Part shown: positions 38,574 to 48,130 of the stretch, piece by piece
Layout of the letters: the number at the start of each line of letters is the position of its first letter
Numbering within the stretch: the first letter of the stretch is position 1
NCBI GenBank assembly: GCA_036323355.1
Contig: AP028876.1
Coordinates: forward strand, 1,798,001 to 1,862,000
Length of the DNA stretch: 64,000 nt
Direction: 5' to 3'
Source: Gottschalkiaceae bacterium SANA
GTDB lineage: Bacteria; Bacillota; Clostridia; Tissierellales; GPF-1
Notes under the pieces: model-generated
Told to the model about the DNA's origin: nothing
Seen by the model: only the letters and a program-made list of their open reading frames with translations
Database searches by the model: none
Program-made: the position numbers and the translations under genes

Positions 38574-39923
38574 ATGGCGAACATATTCGAAAATTTATCG
38601 GACCGTATTCAAGGTTCATTAAAGAAGCTGACACAACGCGGCAAATTGACAGAAAAAGATTTAAACACTGCCTTGCGCGAGGTCAAATTGGCTTTACTCG
38701 AAGCTGATGTCAATTACAAAGTCGTAAAAGACTTTATTGGCAAGATCAAGGAACGTGCAATTGGCGTTGAAATACTTGAATCACTCAATGCAGGACAACA
38801 GGTTGTTAAAATTGTTAATGAAGAGCTTGCCCAACTAATGGGTGGCAAGTCAGAACCCTTAATGGTTGAAGGCATGCCTGCAGTCTTGATGCTATGTGGC
38901 TTGCAAGGCGCTGGTAAAACAACAATGGCTGCCAAGCTTGCTAAAAAAATACGCGAATTGGGACACGCGCCACTTTTGGTGGCTTGTGACGTTTACCGAC
39001 CAGCCGCCATTCAACAGCTTAAGGTTGTTGGCGGGCAAGTAGATATTCCCGTATTTTCTATCGATGGATCTCAGGATCCCGTGAAGATCGCTAAAGAATC
39101 CATTGACTTTGCCCGCAAAAACGGCAGGGATGTGGTGATTCTGGATACAGCTGGACGCTTGCAGATTGATGAAGCGCTGATGACAGAACTTCAGGATATT
39201 GTGGCTTCCACGGTTCCTAAAGAAATTCTTTTGGTTGTTGATGCCATGACAGGTCAAGAAGCCGTCAATGTGGCAAAGACCTTTGAAGATCGTCTTCATC
39301 TCACCGGTGTTGTTTTGACAAAACTGGATGGCGATGCGCGTGGCGGTGCGGCTCTTTCTATTCGAGCGGCAACAGGGAAACCCATTAAATACGTTGGCTT
39401 GGGTGAAAAAGTTGATGACATTGAAGTCTTCCACCCCGATCGAATGGCATCACGCATTTTAGGTATGGGTGACGTGTTGAGCTTGATTGAAAAAGCACAA
39501 GGCGCCTTTGATGAAAAACAAGCCCGTGAACTGCAGGATAAAATCCGAAAGCAAAAATTTGATCTCAATGATTTCCTAGATCAATTGCAGCAGTTGAAAA
39601 AAATGGGTTCTGTACAAGATTTGATCGGAATGATTCCGGGAATGAATAAAAAACAATTGCAGGGTGCAGAGGTCAATGAAAAAGACCTGGTATATACAGA
39701 AGCAATGATTCTCTCCATGACACTGAAGGAGAGAGCAAATCCATCGATCATCGATGGAAAACGACGCAAGCGTATTGCGCGAGGTAGTGGAACTACCGTT
39801 CAACAAGTTAATCAGCTGCTGAAACAATATAAAGAAATGAAAAAAATGATGAAGCAGATGACGAATATGCAAAAACAGTTTAAACGACGTGGGAAAATGA
39901 AATTACCTTTCCCGGGTCGATAA
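38574..39923 (+). CDS. ffh: Signal recognition particle protein Ffh (SRP54)
   Basis: 449 residues: N domain, G domain with GLQGAGKTT (from residue 109), [22 protein letters not shown], and a C-terminal Met-rich M domain that binds signal peptides and 4.5S/6S RNA ([20 protein letters not shown] then several Met pairs). GGTGATGAC precedes the ATG. The SRP RNA gene is not in the window. Start of the conserved ffh-rpsP-khpA-rimM-trmD-rplS block. Confidence 0.97.
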   Translation: MANIFENLSDRIQGSLKKLTQRGKLTEKDLNTALREVKLALLEADVNYKVVKDFIGKIKERAIGVEILESLNAGQQVVKIVNEELAQLMGGKSEPLMVEGMPAVLMLCGLQGAGKTTMAAKLAKKIRELGHAPLLVACDVYRPAAIQQLKVVGGQVDIPVFSIDGSQDPVKIAKESIDFARKNGRDVVILDTAGRLQIDEALMTELQDIVASTVPKEILLVVDAMTGQEAVNVAKTFEDRLHLTGVVLTKLDGDARGGAALSIRAATGKPIKYVGLGEKVDDIEVFHPDRMASRILGMGDVLSLIEKAQGAFDEKQARELQDKIRKQKFDLNDFLDQLQQLKKMGSVQDLIGMIPGMNKKQLQGAEVNEKDLVYTEAMILSMTLKERANPSIIDGKRRKRIARGSGTTVQQVNQLLKQYKEMKKMMKQMTNMQKQFKRRGKMKLPFPGR

Positions 39924-39939
39924 AGAGGAGGTGAACAGG

Positions 39940-40209
39940 ATGGCAGTAAAGATTCGTTTAAAACGTATTGGTGCGAAAAAGAAGCCGTTCTATCGTATTG
40001 TGGTGGCGGATTCTCGATCCCCTCGTGATGGAAAATTCATCGAGGAAATCGGAACATACAACCCAGTGACAGAACCTAAGCAATTTTCCGTAGATGCAGA
40101 AAAAGCGCAAAAGTGGATGTCTAATGGAGCAAAACCAACAGATACAGTAGAGCGATTGTTCAAAAACAATGGTGTATACGACGTGAAATCAGAAGAGCAA
40201 GGAGAATAG
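39940..40209 (+). CDS. rpsP: 30S ribosomal protein S16
   Basis: 89 residues, begins [20 protein letters not shown] and continues [20 protein letters not shown], diagnostic for S16. GAGGAGGTGA (39925-39934) supports the ATG at 39940 over the in-frame GTG at 39931. Confidence 0.97.
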   Translation: MAVKIRLKRIGAKKKPFYRIVVADSRSPRDGKFIEEIGTYNPVTEPKQFSVDAEKAQKWMSNGAKPTDTVERLFKNNGVYDVKSEEQGE

Positions 40210-40218
40210 GTGGTTATC

Positions 40219-40446
40219 ATGAAAGATATGGTAATGATGATTGTAAAATCCCTAGTCGACCAGCCTGATGCTGTTGAAATCAATGAAATTGAAGGTACAC
40301 AAACAATAATTCTGGAAGTAAAAGTTGCCTCTGACGATATGGGAAAAATTATCGGCAAGCAAGGCCGGATTGCCAAGGCAATTCGAACCGTTGTAAAGGC
40401 AGCTGCCATTAAATTGGATAAAAGAGTCGTTGTAGAAATCATCTAA
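40219..40446 (+). CDS. khpA: KH-domain RNA-binding protein KhpA (YlqC)
   Basis: 75 residues with one KH domain; the RNA-binding GxxG loop is GKQG in MGKIIGKQGRIAKAIR. KhpA usually pairs with KhpB (Jag), absent here. In-frame GTG at 40210 abuts the rpsP stop; ATG at 40219 with AGGTGG six bases ahead gives the family start and is chosen. Standard position between rpsP and rimM. Confidence 0.93.
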   Translation: MKDMVMMIVKSLVDQPDAVEINEIEGTQTIILEVKVASDDMGKIIGKQGRIAKAIRTVVKAAAIKLDKRVVVEII

Positions 40447-40471
40447 AGGGTTAGCTTTGCTAATCCTTTTT
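40445..40471 (+). terminator. Terminator-like hairpin before rimM
   Basis: AAAGGGTTAGC-TTT-GCTAATCCTTTTT with one G-U pair and five T, at the khpA stop. Likely attenuates read-through into rimM-trmD. Confidence 0.7.
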
Positions 40472-40486
40472 GATTGGTGGGAGAAT

Positions 40487-40990
40487 ATGAATGAAATCAA
40501 GATAGGCACCATCCTTCGTCCCCATGGCATTAAAGGGGAAGTGGTGATTCGATTTGATCGAGAGAAGCCAGAGAAGGTTTTGGACTTGCCATTTATTTTA
40601 ATTGAAAAAGAAATGGATGTATTTGAGATTGATGAATTGCGCGCACATAAAAAACAATTTATCATTAAACTTAGAGGAATTGATCATATTAGTCAAGCTG
40701 AATCTTTGCGTGGCCGATCAATCCTTGTAGACTCATGGCCAGAAGAAGAATTGCAAGAGGATGAATATTTTGTTGAAGATCTTATGGGAATTGAATTCAT
40801 TGATGAATCGGACCGTTCAATCGGCCATTTAACGGAAATTATCGAATCTCCCGCCAACGAAATTTATGTTGTTGAAGGTCCCTTCGGACAAGTTTTGATC
40901 CCGGCGGTTTCAGCCTTTATTTTGGATATTTCCATCCCCAAGAGACAGATTCGAGTTCGGATTTTGGAGGGCATGATCAATGAAGATTGA
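40487..40990 (+). CDS. rimM: Ribosome maturation factor RimM
   Basis: 167 residues. Assists 30S head assembly by binding S19. N-terminal domain starts MNEIKIGTILRPHGIKGEVVI; the PRC-barrel C-terminal half has GHLTEIIESPANEIYVV and LIPAVSAFI. The open frame begins at a TTG at 40457, but the ATG at 40487 after GGTGGGAG is right. Overlaps trmD by 11 bases. Confidence 0.95.
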   Translation: MNEIKIGTILRPHGIKGEVVIRFDREKPEKVLDLPFILIEKEMDVFEIDELRAHKKQFIIKLRGIDHISQAESLRGRSILVDSWPEEELQEDEYFVEDLMGIEFIDESDRSIGHLTEIIESPANEIYVVEGPFGQVLIPAVSAFILDISIPKRQIRVRILEGMINED

Positions 40991-41666
40991 TATTTTAACG
41001 CTCTTTCCAGATTTTTTTGCGCCCTTTCTCACCACGAGTATCATAGGCCGTGCCATAACAGCGGGGCAGGTTGAGATTGAGGCTACAAATATTCGAGACT
41101 ATGCAGAGGATAAACACAAGCGTGTAGATGATTATTGCTTTGGCGGCGGTCCTGGCATGTTGATGAAACCCGAGCCCCTGGCGCGCGCCATTGATGACAA
41201 GCAGACCGATGAAGCTGTGGTGATCTATCTTTCTCCTAAAGGCGAAGTGCTCACCCAAGAGTTAGCTGACGAACTCGCCATGTCTTCTCATCTTGTATTG
41301 GTTTGCGGCCATTACGAGGGCATTGACCAACGTGTAATTGACTCACGTATTCACAGAGAAATCTCCATTGGAGATTATGTGTTGACGGGGGGGGAACTTC
41401 CTGCCATGGTTTTGTCTGATTCGATTATCAGGCTTTTGCCAGGGGTTCTGAAAGAAGGCTCCGCAGATGATGAGTCCCTGCAAAGTGGTCTACTTGAGTA
41501 TCCGCAGTATACACGGCCTCGTGTTTTTGAAGGCGCCGAAGTGCCCGAGGTCCTGCTGTCTGGCAATCATAAAGCCATTGATGACTGGAGAAGAGAACAG
41601 TCTCTTTTGGAAACAAAAAAAAGACGACAAGACTTATATCTCAAACATCAAAATAAAAACAAGTAA
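40980..41666 (+). CDS. trmD: tRNA (guanine37-N1)-methyltransferase TrmD
   Basis: 228 residues. Methylates G37 of several tRNAs, preventing frameshifts. SPOUT-class knot with HYEGIDQRV and YVLTGGELPAMVLSDSIIRL, and the N-terminal MKIDILTLFPDFF. Starts within rimM (ATG at 40980, GGAGG at 40966-40970), so translation is coupled. Confidence 0.97.
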   Translation: MKIDILTLFPDFFAPFLTTSIIGRAITAGQVEIEATNIRDYAEDKHKRVDDYCFGGGPGMLMKPEPLARAIDDKQTDEAVVIYLSPKGEVLTQELADELAMSSHLVLVCGHYEGIDQRVIDSRIHREISIGDYVLTGGELPAMVLSDSIIRLLPGVLKEGSADDESLQSGLLEYPQYTRPRVFEGAEVPEVLLSGNHKAIDDWRREQSLLETKKRRQDLYLKHQNKNK

Positions 41667-41670
41667 TTCC

Positions 41671-41699
41671 TTGCAGAACTTTGCAAGAAATGCTATACT
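41671..41699 (+). promoter_or_regulatory. Promoter of rplS
   Basis: TTGCAG (41671-41676), 17-base spacer, TATACT (41694-41699), just after trmD. Confidence 0.75.
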
Positions 41700-41712
41700 T
41701 ATTCGGTACTAC

Positions 41713-41744
41713 GGGCGTTCCTCTGCTGCGCTGCATGAACGTCT
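41713..41744 (+). promoter_or_regulatory. L19 mRNA leader hairpin (candidate)
   Basis: GGGCGTTC (41713-41720) pairs with GAACGTCT (41737-41744), loop rich in GCTGCGCTGC. It sits between the rplS promoter and AGGAGG, where Firmicutes carry the ribosomal protein L19 autoregulatory leader. Match to the Rfam family is from memory only. Confidence 0.55.
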
Positions 41745-41762
41745 AGATAGAGGAGGAAAATC

Positions 41763-42110
41763 ATGGATTTGATTAAATTAGTAGAGCAAGCGCAATTGCG
41801 TTCTGACCTTCCTAACTTTGGTGTAGGTGATACCATTCGTGTTCATTACCACATTAAAGAGGGAAACAGAGAACGTGTTCAGGTTTTTGAAGGAACTGTC
41901 ATGAAACAACAAGGCGAAAGCGCACGTAAAACATTTACCGTTCGTAAAGTTACTTATGGTGTTGGTGTGGAAAGAACCTTTGTTACAAGTTCTCCAAAGA
42001 TCGAAAAGATTGAAGTGACTCGCCAAGGCAAGGTACGCCGTGCAAGATTGAATTACTTGCGTGAACGAACTGGCAAAAGTGCGAAAGTCAAAGAAAAGAA
42101 GAACTACTAA
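41763..42110 (+). CDS. rplS: 50S ribosomal protein L19
   Basis: 115 residues: [20 protein letters not shown], the [10 protein letters not shown] segment and [20 protein letters not shown], as in L19. GAGGAGG at 41750-41756 precedes the ATG. Has its own promoter and leader, and a strong terminator 3 bases after the stop, so it is mainly monocistronic. Confidence 0.97.
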   Translation: MDLIKLVEQAQLRSDLPNFGVGDTIRVHYHIKEGNRERVQVFEGTVMKQQGESARKTFTVRKVTYGVGVERTFVTSSPKIEKIEVTRQGKVRRARLNYLRERTGKSAKVKEKKNY

Positions 42111-42112
42111 AG

Positions 42113-42136
42113 ATAAGGGGCTTTGCCCCTTATTTT
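42113..42136 (+). terminator. Terminator after rplS
   Basis: ATAAGGGGC-TTT-GCCCCTTAT followed by TTT; 9-bp GC-rich stem. Confidence 0.85.
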
Positions 42137-42154
42137 CATGTAAGGAGGTAGGTT

Positions 42155-43030
42155 ATGAATATCAATTGGTTCCCAGGCCATATGAAAAAAACAAGAGAAT
42201 TGATTCAAACAAATCTAAAATTGGTTGATCTTGTGATCGAACTGATTGACGCGAGAATTCCTTTCAGTAGTCGAAATCCTGAAATGCAGGTTTTGGCCAA
42301 GGGGAAAAGACGAATCCTTCTCTTTAATAAGTGTGACTTGGCAAACCCTCAGCACACGAAAGAATGGAAAGAATATTATGAAGCACAGGGTGAAACTGTC
42401 TTCTTAATGACCGCGCTATCCCCAAAAGATATTGCTAGATTTTTGCGATTCATGGATCAAATCGGCCAAGAGCAGCAAAAGAAAAAAGAAGCAAAAGGAA
42501 TAATTCTGAATCAGGTCCGTGCCATGATCATCGGAATTCCCAATGTGGGAAAATCTACTTTTATCAATTCTTTGGTCGGAAAGAAGAGTGCGAAAACCGG
42601 AAATCGTCCAGGGGTCACAAAGGGCAAGCAATGGATTAAATTACCTGGCCGTCTTCAGTTATTAGATACTCCAGGGGTACTTTGGCCAAAGTTTAATGAT
42701 CAACGCGTGGCACATCACCTCGCTTTTACCGGTGCAATTCGCGATGATATCATGGATACAGAAACCCTAGCACTTCGCATGATCGAGCGTCTCCAAGTGG
42801 TTGCTGTCGATGCCCTAGAAAGCCGATATCCTGTCGATGCTAACCCAGAGCGTCCTGCCATTGAAGTGATGGATGACATCGCTAGAAAACGGGGCTGTAT
42901 ACTTCGAGGCAATGAGCCGGATTACACCCGGGTCGCAAATATTATTCTCGAGGAATATCGAAAAGGAAAATTAGGCCGAATTACCTTTGATCGCGTGGAG
43001 GAAATGCGAGATGAGAATGAATCGTCGTGA
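42155..43030 (+). CDS. rbgA: Ribosome biogenesis GTPase RbgA (YlqF)
   Basis: 291 residues. Circularly permuted GTPase for late 50S assembly: MNINWFPGHMKKTRE at the start, G4 NKCDL (from residue 58) ahead of G1 GIPNVGKST (from residue 127) and G3 DTPG, then the C-terminal ANTAR-like domain. AAGGAGGTAGG precedes the ATG. rnhB, often next, is absent; yraN overlaps its 3' end. Confidence 0.96.
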   Translation: MNINWFPGHMKKTRELIQTNLKLVDLVIELIDARIPFSSRNPEMQVLAKGKRRILLFNKCDLANPQHTKEWKEYYEAQGETVFLMTALSPKDIARFLRFMDQIGQEQQKKKEAKGIILNQVRAMIIGIPNVGKSTFINSLVGKKSAKTGNRPGVTKGKQWIKLPGRLQLLDTPGVLWPKFNDQRVAHHLAFTGAIRDDIMDTETLALRMIERLQVVAVDALESRYPVDANPERPAIEVMDDIARKRGCILRGNEPDYTRVANIILEEYRKGKLGRITFDRVEEMRDENESS

Positions 43031-43370
43031 AAAAGGCACCTACTATGAACAAAAGAGCCTTCATTTTTTAGAGGCTTTGGGATATCAGCTTTGTACAATG
43101 AATTATCGAACGAAGATTGGAGAAATCGATTTGATTGTTATGGACCAAGAGACCTATGTTTTTGTAGAGGTCAAAAGTTTAATGGCTAATCTTGATTTTC
43201 ATCCCAGCGAACGTGTCGACCATAAAAAACAAAAAAAAATTAGAACTGTAGCCATGCAATATATGATCGACATTGATCAATACGAAATAAGTCCCATGCG
43301 ATTTGATGTAATCACATGGGAAGTGGTTCAGGGACAAGAAAAAGTCCAACATTTCATCAATGCTTTTTAA
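43011..43370 (+). CDS. yraN: UPF0102 family nuclease-fold protein YraN
   Basis: 119 residues. Restriction-endonuclease-like core: GEIDLIVMDQ with the catalytic-type Asp, then FVEVKS (ExK motif). Function unproven; the family often neighbours comM and dprA, as here, which has led to suggestions of a role in DNA processing. ATG at 43011 after GGAGGA (42997-43002) overlaps rbgA by 20 bases; the longer frame from 42987 lacks a site. Confidence 0.92.
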   Translation: MRMNRREKGTYYEQKSLHFLEALGYQLCTMNYRTKIGEIDLIVMDQETYVFVEVKSLMANLDFHPSERVDHKKQKKIRTVAMQYMIDIDQYEISPMRFDVITWEVVQGQEKVQHFINAF

Positions 43371-43375
43371 ATATT

Positions 43376-43404
43376 TTGCATCCTGTCTGTAAATTGGTTA
43401 AAAT
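43376..43404 (+). promoter_or_regulatory. Promoter of comM-dprA-topA
   Basis: TTGCAT (43376-43381), 17-base spacer, TAAAAT (43399-43404), then CAGGAGG at 43422-43428 before comM. Confidence 0.65.
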
Positions 43405-43434
43405 ATAACCGGAAGATTAGTCAGGAGGCATCAT

Positions 43435-44967
43435 ATGTTAACCATTTTACAAACCTGTACACTCCTCGGAATCGATGGAGTGATGATTCGCGTTGAAGTC
43501 AATTTATCAAACGGATTGCCAGGATTTTCAATTGTGGGCCTAGCCGACCCATCGATCAAAGAAGCGAAAGAACGTGTGCGTTTATGCATACAAAACAGCG
43601 GATTTACCTTTCCTGCCAAAAAGATCGTGGTCAATTTAGCGCCTGCGATTATCAAAAAGAGCGGCACCCATTTTGATTTTTCCATTGCAGTCGGAATCTT
43701 GATTGCCGCCGAGCAGATGGAAAAATCAATAGCCAAGAAAGAGGCCTTTTTGGGTGAATGTTCACTCAATGGAGATATACGAGGCGTTCACGGTTGTTTG
43801 CCCATGGTATTGTCATTAAAAGCAGCCGGTATTCAAAGGGTTTTTCTGTCAGAAGACAATTGGAGCGAGTGCTCCATGGTTAGTCAAATCGAATTAATTC
43901 CTGTTAAAAATTTATCAGAATTTGTTGACCAATACAAGCATCAGTCGACTTCAAAGTTAAGATCTTCTATTGACAAGCCGGAAAAGATCCATTATTCTAT
44001 GTTAGGTGATTTTTCTGATATTCAAGGACAAGCCCAAGCCATTCGCGCCATGCAAATTGCAGTCGCCGGCCGTCACAATGCCTTGATGATTGGAGGTCCT
44101 GGGGTTGGAAAAACCATGATCGCCAATCGCATGCCAACGATTATGCCTCGATTGACTGAAGAAGAGCAGATCGCTGTTATGAAGATACACAGCGTGGCAG
44201 GGATGCCCTTAGAATCGATAATCCAGGGACTTCCACCCGTACGAATGCCGCACCATACCATAACCAAAGCGGCCTTGGTAGGGGGTGGGAACCGCATTAT
44301 GCCTGGGGAAGTTTCTTTGGCTCATCATGGCGTTTTATTTCTGGATGAATTGCCGGAATTTGATCGTCATACTTTGGAATTGCTTCGAGAGCCCATTGAA
44401 GATAATCGCATTCGCATTGCACGGTCTGCTCAATCCATTGAATTTCCTTCAAATTTTATTTTGATTGCTGCAATGAACCCCTGTCCCTGCGGGAACTATG
44501 GAAGCAAGTATCACACCTGCACCTGCAGCCGCAGAGAACGAAAACGATACCTGGACCATATTAGCGGACCATTTCGAGATCGATTGGATCTATTTATTGA
44601 AATGGAAGAACAACTTTATACGATTGAATCCGTCAAAAAAACGATTAGTTCTGCAGAGCTCCGCACCAGTGTAAATCTTGCCAGACAGCTACAATCGGAG
44701 CGATATGTCAATGAATCAATTCGGTTCAACGCTGATTTATCGGGCGAAGAATTATCGAAATATTGCCAATTGAGTCGCGACTCCAAACGACTTTTACAAC
44801 AAGCCAATCGAACATTACATATTTCCTTGCGTTCTATTGTGCGCATTCAACGAATAGCCAGAACCATTGCAGATTTGGATCAAGAGAACGAAATTAAAGA
44901 AGCGCATTTATTGGAAGCCATCCATTATAAACAAAACAGCAAGCGTTACTGGGGGGCTGGAGAATGA
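43435..44967 (+). CDS. comM: Mg-chelatase-like AAA+ protein ComM/YifB
   Basis: 510 residues. N-terminal Lon-protease-like domain (GLPGFSIVGLADPSIKEAKERV), AAA+ domain with Walker A GGPGVGKT (from residue 220), Walker B GVLFLDELPEF, and the CPCGNYGSKYHTCTCS cysteine cluster with the C-terminal Mg-chelatase domain. ComM acts as a helicase in branch migration during natural transformation in Gram-negatives; the Firmicutes role is inferred. Overlaps dprA by four bases. Confidence 0.95.
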   Translation: MLTILQTCTLLGIDGVMIRVEVNLSNGLPGFSIVGLADPSIKEAKERVRLCIQNSGFTFPAKKIVVNLAPAIIKKSGTHFDFSIAVGILIAAEQMEKSIAKKEAFLGECSLNGDIRGVHGCLPMVLSLKAAGIQRVFLSEDNWSECSMVSQIELIPVKNLSEFVDQYKHQSTSKLRSSIDKPEKIHYSMLGDFSDIQGQAQAIRAMQIAVAGRHNALMIGGPGVGKTMIANRMPTIMPRLTEEEQIAVMKIHSVAGMPLESIIQGLPPVRMPHHTITKAALVGGGNRIMPGEVSLAHHGVLFLDELPEFDRHTLELLREPIEDNRIRIARSAQSIEFPSNFILIAAMNPCPCGNYGSKYHTCTCSRRERKRYLDHISGPFRDRLDLFIEMEEQLYTIESVKKTISSAELRTSVNLARQLQSERYVNESIRFNADLSGEELSKYCQLSRDSKRLLQQANRTLHISLRSIVRIQRIARTIADLDQENEIKEAHLLEAIHYKQNSKRYWGAGE

Positions 44968-46040
44968 AATTCTTACTTGCATGGCTCAGAGCAGAGCACT
45001 GTCCCTACGAGGACCTTCGTCTTCTCATTGAAAATACATCTACTGTGGAATTATCTATATCCATGCCCGATCACCTGCGATTAAAGGATGGTCTATCCAA
45101 AAAGACAAAGCAGGCCATCAGAAATTATCAACCGAAATCCTTTCGTTCTCAATTAGAGAAACAAATGCTTGAGAACCAGACTAGAATAGTCTTGTGGAGG
45201 GATAACGATTATCCTACAAGCCTGTATAACGTGGATGATCCACCACCTATTCTCTATGTTAAGGGTTTGGGTCAATTTCCACCATCAAGGGCAATGGCCA
45301 TTGTTGGATCGAGACATACCACGCCTTATGGAAGACGGGCGACTGAACGCTTTGCTTCCGATCTTGCGTTGGAAACCATCACCATCATCAGTGGTTTCGC
45401 TGAAGGAATCGACACCGTTGCCCATCGAACCGCCCTTAAATATGGACAAACCCTTGCCGTGTTGGGTTGTGGAATCGATTGGATTTATCCGAAAAGTAAC
45501 GAATCCCTCTATTACGAAATTGCAAACAAAGGCGTTTTGATCAGCGAATTTCCATTTGGAGAAAAACCCTGGGGACATAATTTTCCCTTTCGAAATCGCT
45601 TGATCAGTGGATTGTCTGAAGCGATTCTTTTTATGGAAGGTACCCATAAAAGTGGTGCTTTATCAACCGTGCGACATGGATTAAAACAAGGGAAAGATAT
45701 CTATGCATTACCAGGAGATATTGATAGAAAGAACAGCCAAGGACCCAACCAATTGATTTTTGACGGTGCGGAGCCCTTGTTGTGTATAGAGCAAATTTTA
45801 ACGAATGGTGGAGGACCCGCCATTGACAAAGCATGTACGGATGAAACTCATAAATTAAATTCCTTATCTTCACTAGAAAACGTAATTTATGAAATGGTTT
45901 CAAAAGAACCCGTAAGCGTACAACAGCTTCAGAATTTGTCAAACCAATCAATACATGATATCGTAAGCGTACTTACTTCCTTGGAGCTGAAGTCTTTGAT
46001 TCAACGACAAGGAAATCAATTTTACCGAACCGGGAGGTAA
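44964..46040 (+). CDS. dprA: DNA processing protein DprA
   Basis: 358 residues. Loads RecA on incoming single-stranded DNA. N-terminal helical part, Rossmann fold with VGSRHTTPYGRRATE, ISGFAEGIDTVAHRTAL, VLGCGIDWIYPKSN, SEFPFGEKPWGHNFPFRNR, GALSTVRHGLKQG, and a small C-terminal winged-helix domain. The ATGA overlap with comM couples translation. Together with comM this suggests retained competence functions. Confidence 0.96.
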   Translation: MKFLLAWLRAEHCPYEDLRLLIENTSTVELSISMPDHLRLKDGLSKKTKQAIRNYQPKSFRSQLEKQMLENQTRIVLWRDNDYPTSLYNVDDPPPILYVKGLGQFPPSRAMAIVGSRHTTPYGRRATERFASDLALETITIISGFAEGIDTVAHRTALKYGQTLAVLGCGIDWIYPKSNESLYYEIANKGVLISEFPFGEKPWGHNFPFRNRLISGLSEAILFMEGTHKSGALSTVRHGLKQGKDIYALPGDIDRKNSQGPNQLIFDGAEPLLCIEQILTNGGGPAIDKACTDETHKLNSLSSLENVIYEMVSKEPVSVQQLQNLSNQSIHDIVSVLTSLELKSLIQRQGNQFYRTGR

Positions 46041-46044
46041 CAAA

Positions 46045-48129
46045 ATGGGAAAATCGTTGGTGATTGTGGAATCACCCGCCAAAGCAAAAACAATTGGAAA
46101 ATTTTTAGGGAAAAATTATAAAATCAAAGCCTCAGTAGGGCATTTGATTGACTTGCCAAAAAGTAAACTAGGGATTGATATTGAAAATGAATTCAATCCA
46201 GAATACATTACCATTCGCGGAAAAGGAAAAATCTTGGCTGAATTGAAAAAGGAAGCAAAGAAAGCGGACCGCGTTTATCTCGCGACTGACCCCGACCGTG
46301 AAGGGGAGGCAATTTCATGGCATCTTGCCCGCGCCCTACAATTGAATCAAGATGAATTGATTCGCATCGAATTCAATGAGGTAACCAAAACCGCAGTAAA
46401 AAAATCCATAAAAGAACCTCGAAAAATCGATTTGGATCTTGTAGATGCACAACAAGCACGTCGCGTTTTGGATCGACTCGTTGGTTACCAGATCAGTCCA
46501 ATCCTATGGCGTAATGTAAGAAAAGGATTGAGTGCTGGTCGCGTTCAAACTGTTGCCACGAAAATCATTTGCGATAGAGAACGAGAAATCGATGCCTTTG
46601 TTCCAGAAGCATACTGGGTATTTCTTGGTGAGTTTCATCACGCGCCTTCAACGATTACTGTAAATGCAAAATTAGAAGCACGTTGGAATGGAAAAAAGGC
46701 GGAGAAGCTCACGATTACAAGTAAAGAAGAGGCTGATCAGATCCGCCAAGACCTTAAGGATCAAAAAGCGACAATTTTTTCTATGAAACGCACGCATTCC
46801 TATCGCAAACCGCAGGCACCGTATACCACAAGCAAACTACAGCAGGAAGCGTCTAATCTGATTGGTTATTCTCCAAAGAAAACCATGCAGATTGCGCAAC
46901 AGCTTTATGAAGGAATTGAGCTAAAAGGAGAAGGTACAACAGGCTTGATTACCTATATGCGTACAGATTCCGTTCGTCTATCAGACGATGCTTTGCAAGA
47001 AGCTCGTACATTTATCCTTGAAGCTTACGGCGAAACCTACTATAATGGAGAAGTTCGCTATAAATCGAAAAAGAAAGACATCCAAGATGCTCATGAGGCA
47101 ATTCGTGCCACCAGTGCTATGAGAAGCCCAGAGTCCATCAAAGCGTCCTTGACGCGAGATCAATTTCGACTTTATTCATTAATTTGGTCGAAATACGTGG
47201 GTTCACAAATGGTACCAGCAAAAATTGAAACGGCAAAAATTGAGATTGACGTCAATCAGTATTTATTCCGAGCAAAAGAATCCACCGTTATTTTTGAAGG
47301 CTTTATGGCTTTGATTCCACAAAGTGGTTTTGAATCAAAACTTCAATTTGACGCTCTTGTACCACAAGAACCCATCGCTGTCCAAAAAATCGACGGGGAA
47401 GAGAAGTTTACAAAGCCGCCATCAAGATATACAGAGGCTTCTTTAGTTCGCTTGTTGGAAGATTTAGGCATTGGACGTCCAAGTACCTTTGCACCGACAA
47501 TTTCAACTATTTTAGGTAGGAGATATGTCGAACTGGAAGAGAAAAAACTCCACCCGACAGAACTGGGTTTTGTCACAACCGATTTATTGGGCGAGTATTT
47601 CGGGACGATCTTCAACACCGATTTTACCGCAAACATGGAGAGACAACTTGATGTGGTTGAACAAGGCGAAACACCTTGGAAAACCGTTATAAAGGAATTC
47701 TACAAAGAACTGGAACCACGGTTGAACCATGCCAATGAAACCATTCAAAAAATTGAAATCGCAGAACGCGTCAGCGATGTGCAATGCGAAAAATGTGGGA
47801 AACTGATGGTTATTAAAACGGGTCGCTTTGGAGAATTTTTAGCTTGCCCTGGATACCCAGAATGCAAGAACACCAAAGCAATTTTAAAGGATACCGGTGT
47901 TAGCTGTCCTAAGTGTAAAGAAGGCACAATTATTGAACGCCGTTCTAAGAAGGGTAAAAAATTCTACGGGTGTTCAGCCTATCCTGCTTGCGACTTTGTA
48001 TCGTGGGATCCACCCTACACAGAACCGTGTCCAACCTGCGGAGGCTTTATGACTAAGTCGCGCGGTACGATAAAATGCACAGAATGTGATTATAAAACAA
48101 AAGTATCGAAAGAGCCTAAGGAGAATTAG
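46045..48129 (+). CDS. topA: DNA topoisomerase I
   Basis: 694 residues, type IA. Toprim domain begins LVIVESPAKAKTIGKFLG and has DPDREGE (Asp82, Asp84, Glu86); the catalytic Tyr304 is in ITYMRTDSVR. Three C-terminal Cys4 zinc modules follow (CEKCGKLM.., CPKCKEG.., CPTCGG..). Relaxes negative supercoils. GGGAGG at 46031-46036 precedes the ATG. codY starts one base after its stop. Confidence 0.97.
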   Translation: MGKSLVIVESPAKAKTIGKFLGKNYKIKASVGHLIDLPKSKLGIDIENEFNPEYITIRGKGKILAELKKEAKKADRVYLATDPDREGEAISWHLARALQLNQDELIRIEFNEVTKTAVKKSIKEPRKIDLDLVDAQQARRVLDRLVGYQISPILWRNVRKGLSAGRVQTVATKIICDREREIDAFVPEAYWVFLGEFHHAPSTITVNAKLEARWNGKKAEKLTITSKEEADQIRQDLKDQKATIFSMKRTHSYRKPQAPYTTSKLQQEASNLIGYSPKKTMQIAQQLYEGIELKGEGTTGLITYMRTDSVRLSDDALQEARTFILEAYGETYYNGEVRYKSKKKDIQDAHEAIRATSAMRSPESIKASLTRDQFRLYSLIWSKYVGSQMVPAKIETAKIEIDVNQYLFRAKESTVIFEGFMALIPQSGFESKLQFDALVPQEPIAVQKIDGEEKFTKPPSRYTEASLVRLLEDLGIGRPSTFAPTISTILGRRYVELEEKKLHPTELGFVTTDLLGEYFGTIFNTDFTANMERQLDVVEQGETPWKTVIKEFYKELEPRLNHANETIQKIEIAERVSDVQCEKCGKLMVIKTGRFGEFLACPGYPECKNTKAILKDTGVSCPKCKEGTIIERRSKKGKKFYGCSAYPACDFVSWDPPYTEPCPTCGGFMTKSRGTIKCTECDYKTKVSKEPKEN

Positions 48130-48130
48130 C

